From: JBGOUV01 sp041477815
GTDB taxonomy: Bacteria > Acidobacteriota > Terriglobia > Bryobacterales > JACQDG01
DNA length: 30,895 nt
Assembly (NCBI GenBank): GCA_041477815.1
Contig: JBGOUV010000023.1
Coordinates: 1 to 30,895 of the forward strand
Direction of reading: 5' to 3'
The notes under the pieces are model-generated. The model saw only the letters and a list, made by a program, of their open reading frames with translations, was not told the DNA's origin and searched no databases. Below, in pieces: positions 24,336 through 30,895 of this stretch (position 1 is its first letter; the number at the start of each line of letters is the position of its first letter). A program made the position numbers and the translations under genes.

Positions 24336-25076
24336 ATGAACCCACACCTCTCACCGTCACCTCCACCGCAACGCGACCGTAAGGGGCGGTCCGTTCCTTA
24401 CGGCAGGCCGGGCCAGGGGGCCCGGCGCGGCCCCGGGGGGCCGCCCCACATTTACAGGGGAGCCAACCATGCCATCGGCTCGCTAACGGTTGCGGTTCTC
24501 CTAGCGGCCACCCTGCCGGCCGAGATCATCGACCGCGTCGCCGCCGTAGTAGGCCGCCAGGTCATCACCCAAAGCGAAGTTGAGCGCGAAGTCCGCCTCG
24601 AGCGATTCTTCGGCGCCCCTTCCCCCAACCCCCAGCAGGTCCTACAACGCCTCATTCGCCAGCGCCTGGTCTTTCAGGAGATGGAGCAAACCGCCCTCCC
24701 CGAGCTCACCCCCGAGGAGGTGGACCAGTGGCTATCCACCGCCCGGCCTCCCCAAGCTGATCCCGCCCGCCACGGCCTCCAGCCGCCGGACCTGGCGGAA
24801 TACGGCCGCCGCCAGCTCCAACTCGAAAAGTTCCTCGATCTGCGCTTCAAGGCCGGCGTCCAGGTCTCCGAACAGGAGGTCGAGGCGTACTACAAGACCC
24901 GCCTGCGCCCGGAAATGGAACGCCGGGGCGTCCAACCTCTCCCGGCGCTGGAGGCCGTGCGCGACCGCGTGGAAAAGGCCGTGACGGAGGAACGCGTCAA
25001 CCAGTTGATGGAAGAATGGATGAACGAGCTGCGCCAGCGGGCCCGGGTGCGCCTCGCCGACCAGGCCCCGCCATGA
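24336..25076 (+). CDS. SurA-like periplasmic chaperone without rotamase domain; start unclear
   Basis: The mature part (IIDRVAAVVGRQVITQSEVE..., VLQRLIRQRLVFQEME, VSEQEVEAYYKTRLRP, RVNQLMEEWMNELRQRA) is the SurA N-terminal/C-terminal helical chaperone module. The parvulin rotamase domain is absent. In-frame starts are ATG 24336 or TTG 24318, but both force translation of a palindromic repeat (24407-24444). A much better start is ATG 24469 with an AGGGGAG Shine-Dalgarno sequence, yet it stops at TAA 24484 after five codons. One extra C there would give a normal signal peptide (MPSARLTVAVLLAATLPAE). So the gene may be frameshifted, or the sequence may have an error. The stop overlaps the TamB start (ATGA). 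Confidence 0.78.
   Translation: MNPHLSPSPPPQRDRKGRSVPYGRPGQGARRGPGGPPHIYRGANHAIGSLTVAVLLAATLPAEIIDRVAAVVGRQVITQSEVEREVRLERFFGAPSPNPQQVLQRLIRQRLVFQEMEQTALPELTPEEVDQWLSTARPPQADPARHGLQPPDLAEYGRRQLQLEKFLDLRFKAGVQVSEQEVEAYYKTRLRPEMERRGVQPLPALEAVRDRVEKAVTEERVNQLMEEWMNELRQRARVRLADQAPP
24407..24444. repeat. Two-hairpin palindromic element, copy 1
   Basis: Stem 1 pairs 24407-24414 (GCCGGGCC) with 24419-24426 across an AGGG loop. Stem 2 pairs 24427-24434 (GCGGCCCC) with 24437-24444. The layout and the 3' flank (CCGCCCCACA) match the element at 29756-29792, with compensating changes in stem 1. It lies 25 bp before the putative surA-like ATG. Confidence 0.75.
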
Positions 25077-28000
25077 AGAAGCGCCTGCTGAAAATCGGAG
25101 CGGCTCTGGTGGCCGTGCTGTCGCTGGCCGGCATCAGCGGGTTGGTACTGCTGCGCACGGAGTGGTTCCGCGAACAGTTGCGCCGCCGCGTGATTGCCGA
25201 GATGGAGAAGGCCACCGGCGGCCAGGTGGAGTTGGCTTCCCTGAGCTTCGATCCCCGCCGCTGGCACGCGCGCCTGGAAGGACTCCGCATCGCCCCGGTG
25301 CTCCAGGTGGAGGCGGTCGAGATCGACCTGCGGGTCCAGAGTTTCCTGCGGCGCGTCGTGGACGTGGCCGCGCTGCGTATTATCCGGCCCGAGATCCGCA
25401 TCGTAGTAGCCCCGGACGGTTCCACCAACCTCCCTACCCCGCCCGGAGTCGCCCGCGGCGGGAGCTTTACCGAACCCCTGCTCAACCTCGCCGTCGGCCA
25501 CTTCGAAGTGCGCGAGGGCGCCGTGTGGTGGAACGACCAGCGCTACGGCCTCCAGGCGTCCCTAGCCGACCTTCGCGCGGACCTTCGCTTCCAGGGGCAG
25601 GGCTTCTACGAAGGGCAGGTGTCGGCCGGGCGGACCGTGGTGGCCGGAACTCCCCGCCTGCCTGCCGTGGAGCAGCTTCAGACCCGCTTCCGCCTGCGGC
25701 GCGACCAGATCGAGATCGCCGAAATTAGGGCCCGCGCCGCTCATTCCGAGCTGCAGGCCAACGGAACCATCAGCCAGCTCCAGAAGCCGCGCTGGCAGTT
25801 TCAATATGACGCCACGGCCGACGCCCGCGACCTCCAGCTCGAGCCCCTCCGCGGCGGACGCGTGCACGTCCAGGGGTCCTTTGAGGCCGCCGGGGGCCCC
25901 TGGAGCGCCCGAGGCAAGGTCGCGGCCCAGCAGATGGCGGTCGCGAGCAGCGAGGCCAGGCTGAACGGCGTCTCGGCCGGCGGAGACTACACCGCCGGCC
26001 CCGACCAGGTACGGGTCGAAAAACTGACCGTGTACTTGCTGGGCGGCCGCTGGGCCGGTAAGCTCGCAGCCACCCGCAACCACGTGCAGGCCACCGGGCA
26101 GGTCGACGGCGTGCGCCTCGCCGCCGCTCTCGAAGCGGTCGCTACCCCCAGCCGTCCCCTGAGCCGGCTCGGTTGGACCGGTGTCATCTCGGGACCCGTG
26201 CAATTCTCGACCCCCGTTAGGTGGGCAAGCGCCCCGCTGGCAGTCCAGGCGGACCTGACCGTCGGCCAGGGCAACGTGGAGGGCGCCGCCCGCTGGTCCT
26301 ACGCCGGGCGCTCGGGCGAGATCGACCTGGCCGAGCTGCGACTGGTCACCCCCGACACCGCCATCTTCGCCTCCGGCCGCCTGAGTGAAAAGCAGGACGC
26401 CTCGATTCGCTTCCGCCTGACCACGAAGAATCTCGAGGAGCTGACCCGGATAGCCCTGGCCGCCACCAATCAGCGGGTGGAGGCGCCGCTCCGCCTGGAA
26501 GGCCGCGCCGCGGTGCAGGGCCAGTTCACCGGAACCGTGGCCCAACCCCGGCTGGCGGCCACCGTCGAAGTGGGAGCCTTCGTACACCAGGGCCGGCGCT
26601 GGGACTCCTTCAGCGGCCGCCTGGAGGCGTCGCGCCAGCAGGTCCGTCTGACCGCCGGCCGCCTCCGCAAGGGCCAGGCGGCGATCAGTTTGCAGGGCTC
26701 GGCCCGCCTCGCCGACGGCGCGTTCACCGACGCTTCCCCGTTTGAAGCCGAGGCCGGCTTCCGCGATACCTCTGCGGAAGACCTGCTGGCCCTGGCCGGC
26801 GTCCGGATTCCTGTCACCGGATCCGTCACCGCCCAAGTGAAGCTGAGCGGAACCCGCCAGGATCCTCGGGGCGCCGGGTCGGTGGAGGTCCGCCGCGGCG
26901 TGGCCTGGGGCGAGCCTTTCGATTCCCTCCGCTCGGCCCTGCTGTTCGAGGACGGCGAGATCCGCGCCACCGGCCTGCGGCTGACCAAGGGCCAGGGCAC
27001 TGTGACTGGCCATACAGCCTATCACCACGATCGCCGCGCCTTCCGCTTCGATCTCAAGGGCGAGAAAATGTGGTCCGCCCAAACTCCGTGGTCTGGTTCG
27101 GCCGGCTTCCAGCTTGCCGGCTCGGGTCAGCTGGCGGCCGACTCCTCCGTCGAGAAGCTCACCGGAGAGGGCGTGGTCGAGGTGGAGGGCCTAGTCATCG
27201 AAGGGCGGCGTCTGGGCAACCTCTCGGCCACCGCGCGCGCCACCGGCGACGCCGTGGCGCTAGCGTTGCGCTCGAACGTCCTGGGCTCCAGCGTCACCGG
27301 GCAGGGTGACGTCTCGGTGCGCCGTCCCTACCCTGTGAAGGGTCGCGTCGAGTTTCAAGGACTCGATCTCGCCGCTCTTCCCGAGCTGCGGGTACAGGGT
27401 TCGGCCGATGGTTTCCTGACCGTGGCCGGTCCGGCCGGCAACCCCGACGCCCTCACCGCCCAGGGCAGTGTCACCCGGCTGGAGTTGAAGTTCCCGCCCC
27501 GCACCCTGCACAACGCCGCCCCCCTCACTTGGCGCGTGGCGAACCGTAAGCTCACCCTGGAACTGGCCCACCTCACCGGGGAAGGCTCGGACCTGAAAGC
27601 CTCGGGATCGGTCGATCTGCGTCCGGCCGGGGCGATGCAGGTCGCGGTCAACGGCACGGTGAACCTGGCCGTCCTCGGCACGTTCGATCCCAGGCTGCGG
27701 GCGACTGGATTCTCCACGGTCAACGTCAACGTTACCGGCCCTTGGCGCGACCCCAGCCTCAGCGGCCGCGCCGAGCTCCGGGACGGCGCGATCGGCTCCG
27801 AAGACCTGCCTCTGAGCCTCACCGCGGTCACCGGCGTGGTGACCTTTGCCCGCCGTCGCGCCACCATCCAGAAGATCACCGCCGAAGCCGGCGGCGGCGA
27901 GCTGACGCTCACCGGCGACGCCGAGCTGGGCGGCGGCCTGGGCAGCTACCGTCTGCGCCTGGAGGCCAGGCGCGTCCGCCTGCGCTATCCCCGCGGGCTC

Positions 28001-28924
28001 AGCAGCCTGCTCGACGGCTCCCTCACTCTCGCCGGCGCCAGCCGCCGCAGCCGTCTCGATGGTCAGGTTCAGATCACCCGCTTCGGTACGCGCTCCTCGG
28101 TCGACGTCGCCACCCTCCTCGCCGCCTTCAAGGAGCCGGCGCGCACCCCCAGCGCCAACGAATGGCTTCAGAATACCCAGTTGAACGTGACCATCGTCTC
28201 GGCGCCCGACATCCGTTTCGATACCACCATCGCCCGCAACCTCCAGGCCGACGTCAGCCTGCGCCTGCGCGGCACCGCCCAAAACCCCTCCCTGCTCGGC
28301 CGCATCAACATCACCCAGGGCGAGGTCGAGTTTCAGGGGACGCGTTACACCCTCAACCGCGGCGACATCTCGTTCATCAACCCCTTCCGCATCGAGCCCC
28401 TCCTGAATCTGGACCTGGAGACCCGCGTCAGCGGCTACGACATTCTGCTGACCCTCATCGGTCCCGCCCAAAAGCTGAACGTTACCTATCGCTCCGACCC
28501 GCCCCTGACCTTCAACGAGCTGGTGAACCTGCTGGCGGTGGGCCGCGCCCCCACCATCGACCCGACCCTGGCCGCCCAGCAGACCTCCCAGGCCCGCGCC
28601 ATGACCCAGATCGGCGCCGACACCATCATCGGCGAAGCCATCGCCAGGCCGGTCACCGGCCGCCTGCAGCGCTTCTTCGGCGTCAGCCGCCTGAAGCTCG
28701 ACCCCGAGCTGATCGGCCCCGAAAATACCACCACCGCCCGCATCACCATCGAGCAGCAGGTAGGTCGCGACGTGACCTTCACCTATACCTATAACCTGGC
28801 CTCCGCCCAGGAGCAGATCATCCGGGTGCGCTGGTCGCTTAACCGCCAATGGTCCCTGGAGGCCATCCGGGATCAAAACGGCCTGGTGGCTATAGACTTC
28901 CTGTACAAGAAGAGGGTCCGGTGA
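25073..28924 (+). CDS. tamB: TamB-like translocation and assembly module protein
   Basis: This 1283-residue protein starts at ATG 25073, overlapping the previous stop. It has one N-terminal membrane anchor (KIGAALVAVLSLAGISGLVLL) and an AsmA-like start (KATGGQVELASLSFDPRRWH). The long middle is made of beta-strand repeats forming the hydrophobic groove known for TamB. The DUF490 domain occupies about the last 350 residues, with RGTAQNPSLLGRINITQGEV, EFQGTRYTLNRGDISFINPF and the C-terminal EQIIRVRWSLNRQWSLEAIR. TamB spans the periplasm, works with an Omp85 partner and also supports phospholipid transport. Its position in one operon with the Omp85 gene and the SurA-like gene supports this function. 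Confidence 0.93.
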   Translation: MKKRLLKIGAALVAVLSLAGISGLVLLRTEWFREQLRRRVIAEMEKATGGQVELASLSFDPRRWHARLEGLRIAPVLQVEAVEIDLRVQSFLRRVVDVAALRIIRPEIRIVVAPDGSTNLPTPPGVARGGSFTEPLLNLAVGHFEVREGAVWWNDQRYGLQASLADLRADLRFQGQGFYEGQVSAGRTVVAGTPRLPAVEQLQTRFRLRRDQIEIAEIRARAAHSELQANGTISQLQKPRWQFQYDATADARDLQLEPLRGGRVHVQGSFEAAGGPWSARGKVAAQQMAVASSEARLNGVSAGGDYTAGPDQVRVEKLTVYLLGGRWAGKLAATRNHVQATGQVDGVRLAAALEAVATPSRPLSRLGWTGVISGPVQFSTPVRWASAPLAVQADLTVGQGNVEGAARWSYAGRSGEIDLAELRLVTPDTAIFASGRLSEKQDASIRFRLTTKNLEELTRIALAATNQRVEAPLRLEGRAAVQGQFTGTVAQPRLAATVEVGAFVHQGRRWDSFSGRLEASRQQVRLTAGRLRKGQAAISLQGSARLADGAFTDASPFEAEAGFRDTSAEDLLALAGVRIPVTGSVTAQVKLSGTRQDPRGAGSVEVRRGVAWGEPFDSLRSALLFEDGEIRATGLRLTKGQGTVTGHTAYHHDRRAFRFDLKGEKMWSAQTPWSGSAGFQLAGSGQLAADSSVEKLTGEGVVEVEGLVIEGRRLGNLSATARATGDAVALALRSNVLGSSVTGQGDVSVRRPYPVKGRVEFQGLDLAALPELRVQGSADGFLTVAGPAGNPDALTAQGSVTRLELKFPPRTLHNAAPLTWRVANRKLTLELAHLTGEGSDLKASGSVDLRPAGAMQVAVNGTVNLAVLGTFDPRLRATGFSTVNVNVTGPWRDPSLSGRAELRDGAIGSEDLPLSLTAVTGVVTFARRRATIQKITAEAGGGELTLTGDAELGGGLGSYRLRLEARRVRLRYPRGLSSLLDGSLTLAGASRRSRLDGQVQITRFGTRSSVDVATLLAAFKEPARTPSANEWLQNTQLNVTIVSAPDIRFDTTIARNLQADVSLRLRGTAQNPSLLGRINITQGEVEFQGTRYTLNRGDISFINPFRIEPLLNLDLETRVSGYDILLTLIGPAQKLNVTYRSDPPLTFNELVNLLAVGRAPTIDPTLAAQQTSQARAMTQIGADTIIGEAIARPVTGRLQRFFGVSRLKLDPELIGPENTTTARITIEQQVGRDVTFTYTYNLASAQEQIIRVRWSLNRQWSLEAIRDQNGLVAIDFLYKKRVR

Positions 28925-28938
28925 CCCGAACCGTGGCC

Positions 28939-29003
28939 CACGCTCTTAGCGTGCCGCGCCGGCCCTCGTGCCGACGCCTGGGCGGGGGCCGAGACGAGTC
29001 TCG
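28939..29003. repeat. Palindromic intergenic element before pcm
   Basis: The 106-bp gap between tamB and pcm contains two hairpins: CACGCT-CTT-AGCGTG at 28939-28953 and CGAGAC-GA-GTCTCG at 28990-29003. The remainder is GC-rich and ends in CTGCGCTACC directly before the pcm ATG. No Shine-Dalgarno sequence is seen. It differs in sequence from the elements at 24407 and 29756. Confidence 0.6.
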
Positions 29004-29030
29004 ACCCGGCTGGCCAAAGCCTGCGCTACC

Positions 29031-29684
29031 ATGAAAAACTGGGACCGCCTCCGCGACGACATGGTCGAAAAGCAGTTGCGCCGGCGCGGGATTCGCGACC
29101 AGCGGGTTCTGGACGCCATGCGCCGCGTGCCCCGCCACCAGTTCGTTCCGGAATCCTTCCGCGACCACGCCTACGACGACGAGCCCCTCCCCATCGGCGC
29201 GGCTCAAACGATCTCCCAACCCTACATGGTGGCGGCTATGGCCGAAGCGCTGAGTCTCCGCGGCCCTGAGCGCGTCTTGGAAGTAGGCTCCGGCTCCGGA
29301 TACGGCGCCGCCGTGCTGGCCGAACTGGCCGCCGAGGTCTGGACCATCGAATGCCTGCCCGTCCTGGCGGCTCTGGCCCGCCGCCAGCTGGCTGCCGCCG
29401 GCTACCAGAGGGTCCACGTGGTGGAGGGCGATGGTTCGCTCGGATACCAGCAGGCGGCTCCGTTTCAGGCCATCTCCGTAGCCGCCGGCGCCCCCGACGT
29501 ACCACCTCACCTTCTCGACCAAATGGAGGAGCAGACCGGCCGCCTCGTGATTCCGGTGGGCACCCTCGACGACCAGGAGCTGCGGCTCCTCCGCCGCGTT
29601 GGCGGGCGCGTCGAAACTACGGTTGTCAGCCTCTGCCGCTTCGTCCCTCTGCTGGGGGCGGAAGCCTGGAAACCGGGCTTATGA
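29031..29684 (+). CDS. pcm: Protein-L-isoaspartate O-methyltransferase
   Basis: This 217-residue protein from ATG 29031 contains RDQRVLDAMRRVPRHQFVPE, the substrate-site motif TISQPYMVAAM at 60-70 and the AdoMet-binding motif VLEVGSGSGYGAAVLA at 82-97, followed by ISVAAGAPDVPPHLLDQM and GRLVIPVG. The enzyme methylates isoaspartyl residues so that damaged proteins can be repaired, in the cytoplasm. A signal peptide is absent. The start I chose follows a palindromic element and has no Shine-Dalgarno; the upstream in-frame region is the repeat and looks non-coding. The gene follows tamB after 106 bp. Confidence 0.95.
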   Translation: MKNWDRLRDDMVEKQLRRRGIRDQRVLDAMRRVPRHQFVPESFRDHAYDDEPLPIGAAQTISQPYMVAAMAEALSLRGPERVLEVGSGSGYGAAVLAELAAEVWTIECLPVLAALARRQLAAAGYQRVHVVEGDGSLGYQQAAPFQAISVAAGAPDVPPHLLDQMEEQTGRLVIPVGTLDDQELRLLRRVGGRVETTVVSLCRFVPLLGAEAWKPGL

Positions 29685-29755
29685 CACAATCCTGGGAGGA
29701 CCGGGCAGAGCCCCGTCCCTCGACTTTGTATCATTTCGGGGGGTAGGCGGGAGAA

Positions 29756-29792
29756 GCCGGCCAGGGGGCCGGCTGCGGCCCAGGGGGGCCGC
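29756..29792. repeat. Two-hairpin palindromic element, copy 2
   Basis: Stem 1 pairs 29756-29762 (GCCGGCC) with 29767-29773, and stem 2 pairs 29775-29781 (GCGGCCC) with 29786-29792. Both loops are AGGG. The element ends 10 bp before the selB ATG at 29803. It is clearly related to the copy at 24407-24444. Confidence 0.75.
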
Positions 29793-29802
29793 CCTACAAG
29801 TC

Positions 29803-30895
29803 ATGAAGCACATCATCGTCGGAACCGCCGGACACATCGACCACGGCAAGACCGCTCTGGTCCGGGCCCTCACCGGCGTCGACACCGACCGTCTGGAAGA
29901 GGAGAAGCAGCGCGGCATCTCCATCGACATCGGCTTCGCCAACCTCCGCCTGGGTGACCAGCTCGAGCTGGGCTTCGTCGACGTTCCCGGCCACGAGCGC
30001 TTCATCAAGAACATGCTGGCAGGTATAGGTGGTATTGACCTGGTCCTGTTCGTCGTCGCCGCCGATGAATCCATCAAGCCCCAAACCCGCGAGCACTTCG
30101 ACATCTGCCGCCTGCTGGCCATCCGTCACGGCATCGTGGTCCTGACCAAAGCCGACCTGGTGGACCCCGAGCTGGTCGACCTGGTCAAGCTCGAGATGGA
30201 GGACTTCGTCCGCGGGTCGTTCCTGGAAGGAGCGCCGGTGGTCCCGGTCAGCTCCCGGACCGGCCAGGGCATCGCCGACCTCCAGGCCCAGTTGGCCGGC
30301 GTCGCCGCTTCGATCCAGCCCAAGAACGCCCGCCACCACTTCCGCATGCCGGTAGACCGGGTCTTCATCATGAAGGGCTTCGGCACGGTGGTGACCGGGA
30401 CCCTGATCGCCGGCGCGGTCGAGAAGGAGACCGAGGTCGAGGTGTATCCGCTGGGCCGCCGCGCGCGGATCCGGGGCCTCGAGGTGCACAACCAGCAGGT
30501 CGCGCGCGCTTGGGCCGGACAGCGCACGGCTCTGAACCTCGCCGGTGTCGAGACCGACCAGTTCGGCCGCGGCATGGTCCTGGCGCCGCCCGGCAAGTTC
30601 CGTCCCACCGACCGCTTCGACTGCTCCCTCCAGCTTCTGACGACCGCCCGGCCCCTCAAGCACCGCGCCCCCGTGCATTTTCACACCGGCGCCGCCGAAG
30701 TGCAGGCCGAGGTATACCTGCTGGGTAGTACCGCGCCACTCCCCCCGGGCTCCCAAAGCTTCGCCCAGATCCGACTGAGCAAGCCTCTATTGGTCTTGCC
30801 CGGCGATCGCTTCATTCTGCGCCAGTTCTCGCCGGTGGTGACCATCGGGGGCGGGGTGGTGGTGGATAACCTGGCCCCGAAGCATCGCGCTAAGG
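29803..30895 (+). CDS. selB: Selenocysteine-specific elongation factor SelB (3' end outside window)
   Basis: About 364 residues are visible from ATG 29803. The GTPase motifs are complete: G1 GHIDHGKT at 10-17, G2 in QRGISIDIGF, G3 DVPGHE at about 60-65, G4 TKAD at about 114-117 and G5 VPVSSRTG. The GISIDIGFANL switch region and PVDRVFIMKGFGTVVTGTL at the domain II entry are characteristic of SelB and separate it from EF-Tu. SelB delivers selenocysteyl-tRNA to UGA codons at SECIS elements using winged-helix domains at its C-terminus, which lie outside the window. No selA, selD or selC is present here. No Shine-Dalgarno is visible; a palindromic element ends just upstream. Confidence 0.94.
   Translation, partial: MKHIIVGTAGHIDHGKTALVRALTGVDTDRLEEEKQRGISIDIGFANLRLGDQLELGFVDVPGHERFIKNMLAGIGGIDLVLFVVAADESIKPQTREHFDICRLLAIRHGIVVLTKADLVDPELVDLVKLEMEDFVRGSFLEGAPVVPVSSRTGQGIADLQAQLAGVAASIQPKNARHHFRMPVDRVFIMKGFGTVVTGTLIAGAVEKETEVEVYPLGRRARIRGLEVHNQQVARAWAGQRTALNLAGVETDQFGRGMVLAPPGKFRPTDRFDCSLQLLTTARPLKHRAPVHFHTGAAEVQAEVYLLGSTAPLPPGSQSFAQIRLSKPLLVLPGDRFILRQFSPVVTIGGGVVVDNLAPKHRAK

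Noticed and set aside
29681..29746. 21-codon ORF overlapping the pcm stop codon
   Set aside because: It has an ATGA overlap but no known similarity, and it runs into repeat DNA; too short to support.

Overview
The window looks like a chromosomal segment of a GC-rich, Gram-negative bacterium, most likely Acidobacteriota of the Solibacter/Bryobacter type. That reading is inferred from gene content: a PSCyt1/DUF1549/DUF1553 cytochrome next to a DUF1501 protein, DUF4331, DUF4097, tandem small toxin-antitoxin modules, an Omp85/TamB assembly set and GC-rich palindromic intergenic elements. No marker gene was available to prove the phylum. No rRNA, tRNA or CRISPR array was seen.

Left part (1-6901, all minus strand). 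A DUF1501 protein (cut by the window edge) and a large secreted PSCyt1-DUF1549-LamG-DUF1553 protein form a pair. Directly upstream lie a vapBC toxin-antitoxin pair, then a ribbon-helix-helix regulator gene with a palindromic operator and a small conserved partner that appears frameshifted. A secreted PQQ-type beta-propeller protein completes this block.

Middle (7014-14746). An unrecognised membrane protein is followed by a 3' remnant of a radical SAM/SPASM peptide maturase, then dinB (Pol IV) divergent from a metallophosphoesterase, a small lipoprotein, and a tight minus-strand operon DUF4331-DUF4198-HupE/UreJ. An anti-sigma-like zinc-finger ORF without a visible start codon sits upstream of that operon.

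Accessory patch (14747-19752). A DUF4097 protein and a MacB-type ATPase form a pair, but the expected permease is replaced by the 3' end of an IS630 transposase. Then follow a DUF3800-like fragment, an O-antigen/capsule type ABC exporter pair (wzt- and wzm-like) without sugar genes, an outer-membrane barrel fragment, a DUF4160 pseudogene and a small membrane-anchored protein. The number of fragments indicates repeated insertion and decay.

Right part (19934-30895). A ThiF/MoeB-like E1 enzyme with a small Smr protein lies divergent from an outer-membrane assembly operon: an Omp85 protein with about seven POTRA-like repeats, a SurA-like chaperone without a rotamase domain, and TamB. These are followed by pcm and by the start of selB. 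Palindromic elements sit immediately before the starts of the surA-like gene, pcm and selB. SelB implies that the organism reads UGA as selenocysteine.
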